From: Simplicispira hankyongi
Lineage (GTDB): Bacteria > Pseudomonadota > Gammaproteobacteria > Burkholderiales > Burkholderiaceae_C
Assembly (NCBI RefSeq): GCF_003570885.1
Contig: NZ_QXJC01000001.1
Coordinates: 1-64,000 of the forward strand
Reading direction: 5' to 3'
Length of the DNA stretch: 64,000 nt
Part shown: positions 8,215 to 17,568 of the stretch, piece after piece
How the letters are laid out: each line of letters begins with the position of its first letter
Numbering within the stretch: position 1 is the stretch's first letter
The notes under the pieces: model-generated
What the model saw: the letters and a program-made list of their open reading frames with translations, nothing else
What the model was told of the DNA's origin: nothing
Databases searched by the model: none
Position numbers and translations under genes: made by a program

Positions 8215-10836
8215 ATGACACGCCCCGCTTCCGTTGCCGACATTCGCAAGAGCTTTTTGGATTTTTTTGTGTCCAAGGGCCACACCATCGTGCCTTCCAG
8301 CTCGCTGGTGCCCGGCAACGACCCGACGCTGATGTTCACCAATTCGGGCATGGTGCAGTTCAAGGATGTGTTCCTGGGCACCGACAGCCGGCCCTACAAA
8401 CGGGCGGTATCGGTCCAGGCCTGCCTGCGCGCTGGCGGCAAGCACAACGACCTGGAGAACGTGGGCTACACCGCGCGCCACCACACTTTCTTCGAGATGC
8501 TCGGCAACTGGAGCTTTGGCGACTACTTCAAGCGGGAATCGCTGAAATGGGCCTGGGAGCTGCTGACCGAGGTCTACAAGCTGCCGCCCGAGCGCCTGCT
8601 GGCCACGGTGTACCAGGAGGACGACGAGGCCTACGACATCTGGACCAAGGAGATCGGCCTGCCGCCCGAGCGCGTCATCCGCATTGGCGACAACAAGGGC
8701 GGGCGCTACAAGTCCGACAACTTCTGGATGATGGCCGACACCGGCCCCTGCGGCCCGTGCAGCGAAATCTTCTACGACCACGGCGACCACATCCCCGGTG
8801 GCCCTCCGGGCAGCCCGGACGAAGACGGCGACCGATTCATCGAAATCTGGAACAACGTGTTCATGCAGTTCGACATGGCCGAAGACGGCTCGGTCACGCC
8901 GCTGCCCGCGCCTTGTGTGGACACCGGCATGGGCCTGGAGCGCCTGGCCGCCATCTTGCAGCATGTGCACAGCAACTACGAAATCGACCTGTTCGACGCC
9001 CTCATCAAGGCTGCCGCGCGCGAGACGGGTTGCGGCGACCTCGCCAACCCCTCGCTCAAGGTGATAGCCGACCACATCCGCGCCACGGCCTTCCTGGTGG
9101 CCGACGGCGTCATTCCCGGCAGCGAAGGGCGCGGCTACGTGCAGCGGCGCATCGTCCGCCGCGCCATCCGCCACGGATACAAGCTGGGCAAGAAGACGCC
9201 GTTCTTCCACAAGCTGGTGGCCGACCTGGTAATTCTGATGGGCGATGCCTACCCCAAGCTGCGCGAGCAGGAGGCTCGCATCACCGAGGTGCTCAAGGCC
9301 GAGGAAGAGCGCTTCTTTGAAACGCTGGCCACGGGCATGGACATCCTGGATGCGGCCTTGCAAGGCGGGGTGCGGCAATTGCCGGGCGACGTGGCCTTCA
9401 AGCTGCACGACACCTATGGCTTTCCGCTCGACCTCTCGGCCGACGTGTGCCGCGAGCGCGGCCTCACGGTGGACGAGGCCGGCTTTCACGCCGCCATGGA
9501 CCGCCAAAAAGCCCAGGCCCGCGCCGCCGGCAAGTTCAAGATGGACAAGGCGCTCGACTATGCCGGTGAGCTGAACCAGTTCACCGGCTATGAGCAGCTT
9601 TCGGAAACTGCAAAAATCGTAGCTATCTACGTAGATGGGACAAGCGCTGCAGCCCTGAAAACAGGTCAAAACGGCGTGGTGGTGCTCAGCAGCACGCCCT
9701 TCTATGCCGAGAGCGGCGGCCAGGTGGGCGACCAGGGCGTGCTCACCAGCGGCTCGGCCCGCTTTGCGGTGGACGATACGCAGAAGATCCGCGCCGACGT
9801 TTTTGGCCACCACGGCACGCTCGCCGAAGGCAGCCTGAACGTCGGCGACAGCGTCGATGCGCAGGTGAACGCGCAAGTGCGCGCCGCCACCATGCGCAAC
9901 CACTCGGTCACCCACCTCATGCACAAGGCGCTGCGCGAAGTGCTGGGCGGCCATGTGCAGCAAAAGGGCAGCCTGGTCAACGCCGAGCGCACGCGCTTCG
10001 ACTTTGCGCACAACGCGCCTGTGACGCCCGCGCAGATCCGCGACATCGAGCAGCGCGTGAACCAGGAAATTCTGGCCAACCAGGCGACGCAGGCGCGGGT
10101 GATGGACATTGAATCGGCGCAGAAGACCGGCGCCACCATGCTGTTTGGCGAAAAATACGGCGAAACGGTGCGTGTGCTCGACATCGGCAGCAGCCGCGAA
10201 CTGTGCGGCGGCACCCACGTGCAGCGCACCGGCGACATCGGCCTGTTCAAGGTGGTGGGCGAGAGCGGTGTCGCCGCTGGCGTGCGCCGCATCGAGGCGG
10301 TGACGGGCAGCAACGCGCTGGCCTACCTGCAAAGCCTGGAAGACACCGTGAACCAGGCCGCCGGCGTGCTGAAGTCGCCCGTGGCCGAACTCACCGGCCG
10401 CATTGGCCAAGCGCTGGAGCATGCGCGCGCGCTGGAAAAGGAAGTCGCCGCGCTCAAGGGCAAGCTCGCTTCCAGCCAGGGCGACGAATTGCTCGGCCAG
10501 GCGGTGGAGGTCAAGGGCCTCAAGGTGCTGGCGGCCGTGCTGCCCGGCGCCGACGCCAAGACGCTGCGCGACACCATGGACAAGCTCAAGGACAAGCTGA
10601 AGACGGCCGCCATCGTGCTCGCAGCCGTCGAGGGCGGCAAGGTGCAGATCGCCGCTGGCGTGACGCCGGACGCGATGGGCCGCGTCAAAGCCGGCGAGCT
10701 GGTGAACTTTGTCGCCAGCCAAGTCGGCGGCAAAGGCGGCGGCAAGCCCGACATGGCCATGGCGGGCGGTACAGATGCGGCGGGCGTGCCTGCTGCGCTG
10801 GCATCGGTGGCGGGCTGGGTCGAGGCGCGCCTGTAA
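8215..10836 (+). CDS. alaS: alanine--tRNA ligase
   Basis: Full-length AlaRS of 873 residues, the usual bacterial size. It charges tRNA-Ala with alanine and edits mischarged Ser/Gly in the cytoplasm. The class II aminoacylation core is at the N-terminus ([33 protein letters not shown]). The editing domain has its zinc ligands ([16 protein letters not shown]), and the C-terminal oligomerisation/C-Ala region follows. DNA at 9611-9671 reads like the palindromic repeat found in intergenic regions of this window, yet the protein appears to keep normal spacing there ([20 protein letters not shown]). A tandem 12-mer repeat and another palindromic copy follow the stop codon. Confidence 0.98.
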   Translation: MTRPASVADIRKSFLDFFVSKGHTIVPSSSLVPGNDPTLMFTNSGMVQFKDVFLGTDSRPYKRAVSVQACLRAGGKHNDLENVGYTARHHTFFEMLGNWSFGDYFKRESLKWAWELLTEVYKLPPERLLATVYQEDDEAYDIWTKEIGLPPERVIRIGDNKGGRYKSDNFWMMADTGPCGPCSEIFYDHGDHIPGGPPGSPDEDGDRFIEIWNNVFMQFDMAEDGSVTPLPAPCVDTGMGLERLAAILQHVHSNYEIDLFDALIKAAARETGCGDLANPSLKVIADHIRATAFLVADGVIPGSEGRGYVQRRIVRRAIRHGYKLGKKTPFFHKLVADLVILMGDAYPKLREQEARITEVLKAEEERFFETLATGMDILDAALQGGVRQLPGDVAFKLHDTYGFPLDLSADVCRERGLTVDEAGFHAAMDRQKAQARAAGKFKMDKALDYAGELNQFTGYEQLSETAKIVAIYVDGTSAAALKTGQNGVVVLSSTPFYAESGGQVGDQGVLTSGSARFAVDDTQKIRADVFGHHGTLAEGSLNVGDSVDAQVNAQVRAATMRNHSVTHLMHKALREVLGGHVQQKGSLVNAERTRFDFAHNAPVTPAQIRDIEQRVNQEILANQATQARVMDIESAQKTGATMLFGEKYGETVRVLDIGSSRELCGGTHVQRTGDIGLFKVVGESGVAAGVRRIEAVTGSNALAYLQSLEDTVNQAAGVLKSPVAELTGRIGQALEHARALEKEVAALKGKLASSQGDELLGQAVEVKGLKVLAAVLPGADAKTLRDTMDKLKDKLKTAAIVLAAVEGGKVQIAAGVTPDAMGRVKAGELVNFVASQVGGKGGGKPDMAMAGGTDAAGVPAALASVAGWVEARL
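9611..9671. repeat. palindromic-repeat-like sequence inside alaS, copy 2
   Basis: CAAAAATCGTAGCTATC, then GATGGGACAAGCGCTGCAGCC and a run ending TCAAAA, reproduces the order of blocks in the intergenic repeat family (AAAAAT, AGCTATC, ATGGGA(C/T)AAGCGCT, GCC, AAAA). It is fully open in the alaS frame. Chance resemblance remains possible. Confidence 0.45.
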
Positions 10837-10848
10837 AACGGCGTGGCG

Positions 10849-10896
10849 CCGGCTTGGCCGCCGGCTTGGCCGCCGGCTTGGCCGCCGGCTTGGCCG
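10849..10896. repeat. four perfect tandem copies of a 12-bp unit
   Basis: The unit CCGGCTTGGCCG occurs four times without mismatch, followed by a partial CCGGCT at 10897-10902. It starts 13 bp after the alaS stop codon. Each unit can pair with itself (CCGGC...GCCGG), so it could form GC-rich hairpins in the alaS 3' end. Confidence 0.95.
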
Positions 10897-10919
10897 CCGG
10901 CTGCGGGCGGTGTTGGAAG

Positions 10920-10978
10920 GCGCTATTTAAAATATAGCGCTTGACGCAGCATGGATAAGCGCTGAGGGCCAAAAACCC
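10920..10978. repeat. palindromic intergenic repeat, copy 3
   Basis: GCGCTAT...ATAGCGC at 10920-10940, then TGGATAAGCGCTGAGGGCC and AAAAA. Same family as the other copies. It lies between the convergent alaS and GGDEF genes and could act as a bidirectional terminator. Confidence 0.75.
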
Positions 10979-10989
10979 TAAAAATCAGC

Positions 10990-12045
10990 TTAGAAAAGCT
11001 CGACGTCTTCGTTGCTCACCTTGGCCGTCAGTTGGCCGCCGCTGATCAGGTCGTCGTAGTAGCACACGCGGTTGCGGCCATTTTCCTTGGCGTAGTACAG
11101 CGCCTGGTCGGCCTTGCCCAATATTTCCACGGGGGCACCGGTGTCGGTGGAAACGAAGCCCAGGCTCACCGTGATCCGGCCTACCTGGGGGAACGGGTAC
11201 GACTCCACCGAGGTGCGAAAGCGATTGAAGACGCGGTGCGCTGTCTCCAGCGTGGTCGAGCGCAGCAGCACCACGAACTCTTCGCCACCGAAGCGGAAGA
11301 TGCGGTCGTGGCTGCGAAAAGAGTTGCGCAGAATGTTGGCCACCAGGATCAGCACCTCGTCGCCGTACAAGTGGCCAAAGCGGTCGTTGACCAATTTGAA
11401 GTGATCGATGTCCACCACCGCCAGCCAATGCTGGGTGCCTGCCGTTGGACTCGCGCGGGGGTCCATGGTGCCATCGGGGCGCAGATGGGGCCGCGTCTCG
11501 GACGGCGCACTACCGGCTTGCCGGGCAAACTGCTCATCAAAAGTCTTGCGGTTGAGCAAGCCGGTCAGCGCGTCGCGCTCGCTGTAGTCGAGCAGGCTCT
11601 GGTAATTTTGGTAGACCTGAAGAATCCCGGTAATGACATGGAGCTTTTGTGCCGAGAACGGGCGCGACTGGGTAATTTCGAGGCAACCTGTAACCTTGTC
11701 TTGCATCCAGATCGGTAGCCACAGCCGGTGGCGCCCCTTGCCCAGGGTCGATTGCGCGCTGCCCTCATGCCGGGCAATGCACTCTTGCAGCTCGGGCAGT
11801 TCACTGAGTGGCACCCGGTGCGGGTCGTGTGCAGCGTCCATGGTGGCCGACAACCAGCGCCCGTTCTCCAGCCAGGTGCGCGGGCGCACGTGCAGTGCGT
11901 CATTGCAGGAAAACACCTCCAGCGCGCGCACGTCCAGAATTCCAGCCAACTCTTGCAGCGTGGACAGCACCGAAACTTCGAGCCGCAAGTGGTCGCGGTG
12001 CCCGGTCATTTCCACCAGGTTTTGCAGGATCGGGGACATGGTCAA
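10990..12045 (-). CDS. diguanylate cyclase (GGDEF domain) with GAF-like N-terminus
   Basis: A 351-residue soluble protein. The C-terminal GGDEF domain (about residues 165-330) carries DALTGLLNRKTFD, the DIDHFKLVNDRFGH metal-binding segment and an intact FGGEEF active site near residue 252, so it should make cyclic di-GMP. The N-terminal 150 residues (LWLPIWMQDKVTGCLEIT) look like a GAF-type sensor. The TTG at 12045 is preceded by AGGAG at ideal spacing; the ATG two codons later (12039) is the alternative. An insertion rich in Pro/Arg (SETRPHLRPDGTMDPRASP) interrupts the cyclase domain before DIDHFK. Confidence 0.88.
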   Translation of the reverse strand: MTMSPILQNLVEMTGHRDHLRLEVSVLSTLQELAGILDVRALEVFSCNDALHVRPRTWLENGRWLSATMDAAHDPHRVPLSELPELQECIARHEGSAQSTLGKGRHRLWLPIWMQDKVTGCLEITQSRPFSAQKLHVITGILQVYQNYQSLLDYSERDALTGLLNRKTFDEQFARQAGSAPSETRPHLRPDGTMDPRASPTAGTQHWLAVVDIDHFKLVNDRFGHLYGDEVLILVANILRNSFRSHDRIFRFGGEEFVVLLRSTTLETAHRVFNRFRTSVESYPFPQVGRITVSLGFVSTDTGAPVEILGKADQALYYAKENGRNRVCYYDDLISGGQLTAKVSNEDVELF

Positions 12046-12063
12046 GGCAAGAGCTCCTTTGCG

Positions 12064-12786
12064 TCAGGCGTGGCGCAAAAATACCAAATCCCACACCCCA
12101 TGCCCCAATTTCAGGCCGCGGTTCTCGAACTTGGTGAGCGGCCGATAGGCCGGTTGCGGCGCGTAGCCTGGTGCGGTGTTGGTCAGCAGCGGCTCGGCAG
12201 AGAGCACTTGCAGCATTTGCTCGGCATAAGGCTGCCAGTCGGTGGCGCAGTGCAAATAGCCGCCAGGCGCCAGACGCGAGGCCAGCCGCGCCACCAAAGC
12301 GGTCTGGATGAGGCGGCGTTTGTGGTGCTTTTTCTTGTGCCAGGGGTCGGGAAAGAAAATGTGCACGCCGGCCAGGCTGCCGGGCGCGACCATGTGCTCC
12401 AGCACCTCGACGGCGTCGTGCTGGACGATGCGGATATTGGTCTGCCCCTGCTCGGCAATGCGCTTGAGCAGGGCCCCCACACCGGCCTCGTGCACTTCGC
12501 AGCAGAGGAAATTGTCTTGCGGCCGCACGCTGGCAATGTGGGCCGTGGCTTCGCCCATGCCAAAGCCGATCTCCAAGATGAGCGGGGCACTGCGCCCAAA
12601 CACGGCGGCCGGCTCCAGCGTTGATTCCTGGTAGGGCACCAGCAGTTGCGGGCCCAGGCTCTCAAAGGCCCGCGCCTGCGCCGCTGTGGTGCGGCCAGCA
12701 CGGCGCACAAAGCTCTTGATGGTTTTGGGATAGGCAACGCCAGGCGGAGCGCCGACGATTGCAGTATCTGGAACGTGTGGTGTCAC
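12064..12786 (-). CDS. trmB: tRNA (guanine-N7-)-methyltransferase
   Basis: A 240-residue SAM-dependent methyltransferase that modifies G46 in tRNA. Key features are the SAM motif [32 protein letters not shown], and the TrmB signature [19 protein letters not shown]. The [12 protein letters not shown] segment is also typical. The chosen start is a GTG at 12784-12786 that overlaps the gluQ stop codon (GTGA); no suitable ATG precedes the conserved part without running into gluQ. It is translated together with gluQ, linking two tRNA-modification genes. Confidence 0.93.
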   Translation of the reverse strand: MTPHVPDTAIVGAPPGVAYPKTIKSFVRRAGRTTAAQARAFESLGPQLLVPYQESTLEPAAVFGRSAPLILEIGFGMGEATAHIASVRPQDNFLCCEVHEAGVGALLKRIAEQGQTNIRIVQHDAVEVLEHMVAPGSLAGVHIFFPDPWHKKKHHKRRLIQTALVARLASRLAPGGYLHCATDWQPYAEQMLQVLSAEPLLTNTAPGYAPQPAYRPLTKFENRGLKLGHGVWDLVFLRHA

Positions 12787-13733
12787 GGGGTGGGATTGTA
12801 GAGAGCGCGCCAAGCCATCACCCAGTGTGCCAGTGCATCCGCGACGCGGGTTTGCGTTGGAACAGGGGGCAAGTCCAAGGTTTCCGCTGCGCGTTGCAGC
12901 GCATTCAGCGGTGCAGAGGTGTCCAGCGGTGGCGCGCCATGTTGCTTGGAGAGTTTCTCGCCGTCGGCACCGCGCACCAGCGGCGTGTGCAGATAGCGCG
13001 GGGTGGGGAGGCCGAGCGCCGCCTGCAGCAGCATCTGGCGCGGCGTGTTGTCGGCCAGGTCTTCGCCGCGCACCACATGGGTGATGCCCTGGGCGGCGTC
13101 GTCCACCACCACGGCCAGCTGGTAGGCCCACAGGCCGTCGGCGCGCTGGAGGACGAAGTCGCCCACCTCGGTGGGTACGTTCTGCGTTTGCATGCCCAGG
13201 CGGCGGTCGATCCAGGTCAGCAGGTTGTTTGCTATTGAAAAACTAGCTATTCGCGCTTTTCCACATTGCGTTAACTGCCATTTTGACCAATATTTTTCAC
13301 AGGCAAAGCGCCAGGCGCGCGGTGCACGGCCCTGCAGGCCGATGCGGCATGTACCGGGGTAGGGCAGGGGGTGGTGGCGCGTCGGGATGCGACCCGCCGC
13401 CGCGTGCGCCGCAGCAATGTCGGCGCGCGAACAAGCGCAAGGGTAGGCCAGGCCCGAGCGCACCAGTGCGTCGAGCGCTTGTTGGTAGGCGGCGGTGTGC
13501 TGCGACTGCCACAGCGGCGCCTCGTCGGCCTGCAGGCCGAGGTCGGCGAGCTGGCGCAACAGGGTCTCACCCGCTTGTGGGCTACAGCGGGGGGTGTCCA
13601 CGTCTTCGATGCGCACCAGCCAGCGGCCGCCAGCCGCGCGCGCATCAAGCCAGCTGGCCAGCGCCGCCACCAGGGAACCTGCGTGCAGCACGCCGGTGGG
13701 GGATGGGGCAAAGCGGCCCACGTAGGCGACCAT
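12783..13733 (-). CDS. gluQ: glutamyl-Q tRNA(Asp) synthetase
   Basis: A 316-residue truncated glutamyl-tRNA synthetase paralogue that attaches glutamate to queuosine in tRNA-Asp. The class I signature is present as [13 protein letters not shown] (HIGH-like) and KLSKQHGA (KMSKS-like), and the zinc-site region is reduced to YPCACSR. An unusual AT-rich segment, 13226-13300, encodes roughly [20 protein letters not shown]. At the DNA level it is a degenerate copy of the palindromic repeat scattered between genes here, read in frame. The protein resumes the family pattern right after it ([16 protein letters not shown]). The ATG at 13733 directly precedes the conserved N-terminus. Confidence 0.92.
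   Translation of the reverse strand: MVAYVGRFAPSPTGVLHAGSLVAALASWLDARAAGGRWLVRIEDVDTPRCSPQAGETLLRQLADLGLQADEAPLWQSQHTAAYQQALDALVRSGLAYPCACSRADIAAAHAAAGRIPTRHHPLPYPGTCRIGLQGRAPRAWRFACEKYWSKWQLTQCGKARIASFSIANNLLTWIDRRLGMQTQNVPTEVGDFVLQRADGLWAYQLAVVVDDAAQGITHVVRGEDLADNTPRQMLLQAALGLPTPRYLHTPLVRGADGEKLSKQHGAPPLDTSAPLNALQRAAETLDLPPVPTQTRVADALAHWVMAWRALYNPTP
13226..13300. repeat. palindromic repeat inside the gluQ reading frame, copy 4
   Basis: On the plus strand: GAAAAACTAGCTATTCGCG, CTTTTCCACATTGCGTTAAC, then TGCCATTTTGACC. The block order (AAAA, AGCTATT, GCGCTTTTCCA, GCGTT, GGCC-like, ATTTTGA) matches the intergenic repeat family. It has low GC compared with the flanking gluQ sequence and contains no stop in the gluQ frame. 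Confidence 0.65.
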
Positions 13734-13794
13734 GCTCAGAGATGGCAATGGTTTTCGTGATCGATGCGTGCGTGCAGACTTCGTCGGCGCTCTT

Positions 13795-14898
13795 TTACGC
13801 CACGGCAAGCGCCAGCTCCAGCCCGGAGATAAACGCGTCTTCCACGCGGTGGCCTAGGCACCAGTCGCCGCACATGCCCAGCGCTTCGGCGGCGTTCCAG
13901 ACATGGCTGCAACCGAGCGGCTCCAGTGTTTGCGCCTGTTCCCAGCACACGGCGTGGGCGTAGTCGGGTTCGGCGTGGATGCCGGTGATTTCGGCAAACG
14001 CCTTGAGCAGCTTGCCTTTGACGCGCTGCTCATCGTCGTGCAGGTGCTCGCGCGACCATTCGGGGCTGGCCTGCACCGTCCAGCGTTCGACTTCGCTGCG
14101 GCGTGGCTTGGACGATTCGCGCGCCAGCCAGGCCACGCGGTGGTGGGTGCTGCGCGCGGCGCTCCATTGCGGCCCCAGCGTGGTGAGCCCCGGGCGCACG
14201 GCCTGGGGGTAGGCGAGCATCAAAGTCCAGCAAGGGGCGGTGCGCACGTCGGCCACCGCGGCGGCCAGGCCGGCATCGAGGTTGCTGGCGCGCAGCAAGG
14301 CGGCGGCGTGCTCGGCTGGCTGGGCCAGCAGCACGGCGTCAAAACCAGCGAACACCTGCGCTCCACCGTCGCTCGTGCTGGTGCGCACTTGCCAGCCGCG
14401 CGCCTGTACGCGGTCGTGCTCGATGCTGTTGACGCGTTGCTCGGTGTGCAGACGTCCGGCCTGCACCAGTGGCTGCGCCCAGGCGGTCACCAGGTCTTCC
14501 ATACCGGGGCAGGCTACCCAGTGCGGCTCTGACACCGGCAGACTGGCTGCCGCCACGCGGCCTGCGGCGTCGAGCACCCGGATGGCGTTGGCGCCCCAGG
14601 GGCGGCATACCTGGGGTACGGTGGCCAACACCTCTTCGAACCGCGCATCACGCACGGTAAAGTATTGCGCGCCGGCATCAAAACTGCCAAACGGTGTTTG
14701 CAAGCTGGCCATGCGTCCGCCGGGACGGGCCGCTTTTTCAAACAGCGACACCTCGTGGCCAGCTTGCACCAGCGTGCGAGCGCAGACCACGCCTGCCATC
14801 CCGGCACCCACGATTGCAAAATGGCGCGGAGCTGTTGCCGGTGCTGTTGGGTGGGCGCTGCGTTTGGGGCGAGATGCGGAAGTAGATTGGGTGCGCAT
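13795..14898 (-). CDS. NAD(P)/FAD-dependent oxidoreductase, renalase-like
   Basis: A 367-residue flavoprotein of the amine oxidase/renalase group. After about 26 polar residues comes the FAD motif [20 protein letters not shown], with [13 protein letters not shown] and the [12 protein letters not shown] segment characteristic of bacterial renalase-like proteins. The C-terminus has the second FAD contact ([19 protein letters not shown]). The substrate is unknown; in this family it may be isomeric dihydronicotinamides. AAGGAA precedes the ATG at 14898. Its own neighbours do not suggest a pathway. Confidence 0.8.
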   Translation of the reverse strand: MRTQSTSASRPKRSAHPTAPATAPRHFAIVGAGMAGVVCARTLVQAGHEVSLFEKAARPGGRMASLQTPFGSFDAGAQYFTVRDARFEEVLATVPQVCRPWGANAIRVLDAAGRVAAASLPVSEPHWVACPGMEDLVTAWAQPLVQAGRLHTEQRVNSIEHDRVQARGWQVRTSTSDGGAQVFAGFDAVLLAQPAEHAAALLRASNLDAGLAAAVADVRTAPCWTLMLAYPQAVRPGLTTLGPQWSAARSTHHRVAWLARESSKPRRSEVERWTVQASPEWSREHLHDDEQRVKGKLLKAFAEITGIHAEPDYAHAVCWEQAQTLEPLGCSHVWNAAEALGMCGDWCLGHRVEDAFISGLELALAVA

Positions 14899-15010
14899 GC
14901 GGTTCCTTGGTGCGGTATGGGGTAAAGCCACTCTAACGCAGCGCAGAGGCGCTGAATGCAATGCTTGCGTAGAGCCTGTGCGTGGTGTAGGTTCGGCGCA
15001 CAGAAGCGCA

Positions 15011-15850
15011 CTATGGCGCGCGGTGCAGCAGCGCTTCTTCGACCTTGCCTGCCAGTTGCGAGATGGCCAGCGCCGCGGGGCAGCCCGGCATTTGCAGCAA
15101 CAGCAACTGGCGCCGCATGACGGCCTCGCGCACACTGGGGTCCACCGGAATGTCGCTCAGGTGCATCAGCCGCATGGGCTTGCCCGATTCGGTGGTGACG
15201 AAGCGGTCCAGCACCTGCTGCAACTGGCTGGCAATGGCACGGCCATCGCCGGGGCGGGCCGCCTGGTTGACGATGAGGCGCACATGCTGGCGCTTTTGCT
15301 GCATCGCCAGCACCTTGATGGCAGCGTAGGCGTCGGTGAGGGAGGTCGGCTCAGGCGTGGCCACGATCAGCACTTCGGATGCCAGCGACACGGAAAACAG
15401 CACCACGTCGGAAATGCCGGCGCCGGTGTCGAGCAGGATCACGTCGTAGCGCGGCGCGAGCGTCTGGATGACGCTCAGAAACTGGTTGCGCACCTCGGGG
15501 GTGAGGCGCGAATACTCGACCATGCCGGAGCCCGCCAGCAGCACCGAGAAGCCGCCGGGGGCGGTGATGACGGCGTCGTCCAGGTTGGCTTTGCCGGTGA
15601 ACACGTCGTGCAGCGTGATCTTGGGGTACAGGTTGAGCACCACGTCAAGGTTCGCCAGGCCCAGGTCGGCATCGAGTACCAGCACGCGCTGGCCGCGGCG
15701 GGTGAGCGCCGCCGCCAGATTGGCGGAGACAAAGGTCTTGCCAACGCCGCCCTTGCCGCTGGTGATCGCAATGATGCGCGCACCCGGCGTGCTGTTGGCG
15801 CCGGGCGCCGGGCCTGCGGCAGACGAAGGGGAGGATGGCGCTTCGCTCAT
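15011..15850 (-). CDS. MinD/ParA-type ATPase, FlhG/FleN-like
   Basis: A 279-residue P-loop ATPase. The deviant Walker A motif SGKGGVGKT is at residues 31-39, after a Ser/Pro/Ala-rich tail, followed by VLDADLGLANLDVVL and VILLDTGAGISDVVL. The C-terminal half, with MPGCPAALAISQLA, matches FlhG/FleN-type MinD proteins that control flagellar number and placement. No flagellar genes or FlhF lie nearby; instead a diguanylate cyclase gene lies 183 bp upstream on the same strand. A stand-alone role in positioning or a chromosome-partition paralogue remains possible. Confidence 0.78.
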   Translation of the reverse strand: MSEAPSSPSSAAGPAPGANSTPGARIIAITSGKGGVGKTFVSANLAAALTRRGQRVLVLDADLGLANLDVVLNLYPKITLHDVFTGKANLDDAVITAPGGFSVLLAGSGMVEYSRLTPEVRNQFLSVIQTLAPRYDVILLDTGAGISDVVLFSVSLASEVLIVATPEPTSLTDAYAAIKVLAMQQKRQHVRLIVNQAARPGDGRAIASQLQQVLDRFVTTESGKPMRLMHLSDIPVDPSVREAVMRRQLLLLQMPGCPAALAISQLAGKVEEALLHRAP

Positions 15851-16033
15851 CGTGAGCTTTCAGTGATCGATTGTGGCGTGCGCTTGCAGGAGCATGGCAA
15901 TCTGCTGCAACCTGGCCCAGGGCCGCCGCGCACGGGCCGCCCTGCTGCACCGGCGGCGCCACCCTTCCCGCCGCGCGCAGCGATGCGGGAGAAGGTTGAA
16001 GTGGCGAGGCCGCTCAGGGGGGTGTCTGTCATT

Positions 16034-16807
16034 TCAGTAGGCGCTGTCGCTGGAGTTCATCGGGGGCAACTCGCCCCATCCCGAAGGAGTGTAGAGCGGC
16101 GCGAACAGCAGGTTTTTTTCTTCTGCGCTGACGGTACTGCTGGGTTGTTCTTCAATGCAGACGCGGTTGCGGCCTTCGGATTTGGCGCGGTAGAGCTGAG
16201 AATCTGCCCGATTCGTCCACAGGCCGGTGGTGGAGCGTATCCATTGCAGCGCAAAGGCGCCGCCAATGCTCAGCGTGACATGCAAAGTCGTGTTGGGGCC
16301 CAGTTTGATGGGTGTGGCCGCCACGACCCGGCGAATGCGTTCGGCGACGGCACGGCCAAATTCCGCCTGGCAGGCGGGCAGCACAATGGCAAATTCCTCG
16401 CCGCCGTAGCGCGCCAAGGTGTCCATCGGGCGGACGCAACTGGCCAATGTGCGCGCGACCACTTGCAATACCCGGTCGCCCGCCACATGGCCATAGGTGT
16501 CGTTGACGCGCTTGAAATGGTCGATGTCGAGCATCATCAGCAAGGCCGCTTCCCCGGAGCGGGCCACGCGGTCCACCTCGCGCTCGAGTGCGGCGTGGAA
16601 GTGGCGGCGGTTGGCCAGGCCGGAGAGAGGGTCGCGCAAGGAGAGCTCGCACAAGGAGTCGACCACCGTCTGAAGGTAAGCGGTCGGGCTCGCGGCAGCA
16701 TGCGGCAGAGGCGCTGGCTGGTCAGTACCTTGCCCGATCAACGCCAAGGCCGTATCCAAACGCAATGCGCGCAGGTCAACGAGGGAGGGGGGCGCAGTAT
16801 CGGACAC
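16034..16807 (-). CDS. diguanylate cyclase (GGDEF domain)
   Basis: A 257-residue soluble protein. About 70 N-terminal residues of helical character precede a complete GGDEF domain: DPLSGLANRRHFHAALE, LDIDHFKRVNDTYGHVAG, and an intact YGGEEF near residue 134. It should make cyclic di-GMP. No sensory domain of known type is visible. The start is GTG at 16807; the ribosome site is weak, and an internal start cannot be excluded. It is divergent from the BON-domain lipoprotein gene. Confidence 0.85.
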   Translation of the reverse strand: MSDTAPPSLVDLRALRLDTALALIGQGTDQPAPLPHAAASPTAYLQTVVDSLCELSLRDPLSGLANRRHFHAALEREVDRVARSGEAALLMMLDIDHFKRVNDTYGHVAGDRVLQVVARTLASCVRPMDTLARYGGEEFAIVLPACQAEFGRAVAERIRRVVAATPIKLGPNTTLHVTLSIGGAFALQWIRSTTGLWTNRADSQLYRAKSEGRNRVCIEEQPSSTVSAEEKNLLFAPLYTPSGWGELPPMNSSDSAY

Positions 16808-17016
16808 GGAAGATAGGGAAGGGGCTGGTCCGAAGTGTAACGTGGGCGATCTGCTGCAAGGGCCGCTTCTTTGCGCCAGCCGGCGGTGCAGCGAAAGCGC
16901 GCCACTGGAAGGCCTTGCTGCGGCCTGGTCCTACAGCGCATTGGGCCGTCGCTGACGCGGCCGTGTCGCCAGCGTGCCTACAGTACGCAGCATCTGTAGG
17001 CATTGAGGACATCCCC

Positions 17017-17532
17017 ATGACGAAAAATACTCCCTCTTCCAGCGCGCTGGCACGTCTTTCCGCCATCATTGCTGTCACCGCATTCTCTTTCGGGCTGGCG
17101 GCATGCGACAAGGCGCAAGAGTCCCCTACCGTGGGGCAGAAGCTCGACTCAGCCGTGCAAAAGGCCGATCAAGCCTCCGAGGACGCCAAGGCCAAGGCAG
17201 ACCAGGCGCTCAAAGCCACCGAAAACAAGCTGGAGCAAGGCGCCAGCAAGGTTGAAAGTGCTGCCAACCAGGCCGGTGACGCGATGAAAGATGCCGCTCA
17301 CTCGGCAGGCGCCTTGGCCGAGGACGCCTCTATTACGGCGAAAGTTTCCGCCGAACTGGCCAAGGATTCGGAACTGAGCGCCATCAAGATCGACGTGGAC
17401 ACCAAGGGCGGCGCGGTTCGCTTGAGCGGTCCGGCGCCCAGCCAGGCCGCCAAGGATCGGGCGAGCACCTTGGCCCAGAGTGTCGAAGGCGTCAAATCGG
17501 TTGACAACGAATTGGTGGTTGGCAAAAGCTGA
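17017..17532 (+). CDS. BON-domain lipoprotein
   Basis: The 171-residue product begins with a lipoprotein signal ending in the lipobox FGLAAC (Cys at about residue 29). Next comes a long Ala/Lys/Glu-rich helical region (AKADQALKATENKLEQGA), likely coiled coil. A C-terminal BON domain follows (ITAKVSAELAKDSELSAIKI, VEGVKSVDNELVV). BON domains bind phospholipid and occur in envelope-stress proteins such as OsmY; here it is probably anchored in the outer or inner membrane. GAGGA precedes the ATG. The role is inferred from the family. Confidence 0.85.
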   Translation: MTKNTPSSSALARLSAIIAVTAFSFGLAACDKAQESPTVGQKLDSAVQKADQASEDAKAKADQALKATENKLEQGASKVESAANQAGDAMKDAAHSAGALAEDASITAKVSAELAKDSELSAIKIDVDTKGGAVRLSGPAPSQAAKDRASTLAQSVEGVKSVDNELVVGKS

Positions 17533-17568
17533 GCGGCGCTGCCATGCAGTGCGCGCTAGGATGCGCGC

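Noticed and set aside
8149-10722. Open frame of 857 codons opposite alaS
   Set aside because: It is a GC-rich antisense shadow: no recognisable domain, odd Ala/His/Val-rich composition, and it mirrors a certain gene.
10849-10902. CRISPR-like array
   Set aside because: The units are 12 bp, directly adjacent and without spacers, and there are no cas genes; it is a simple tandem repeat.
14240-16816. Open frame of 858 codons on the plus strand across three minus-strand genes
   Set aside because: It spans the oxidoreductase, FlhG-like and GGDEF genes and their gaps, with no domain of its own.
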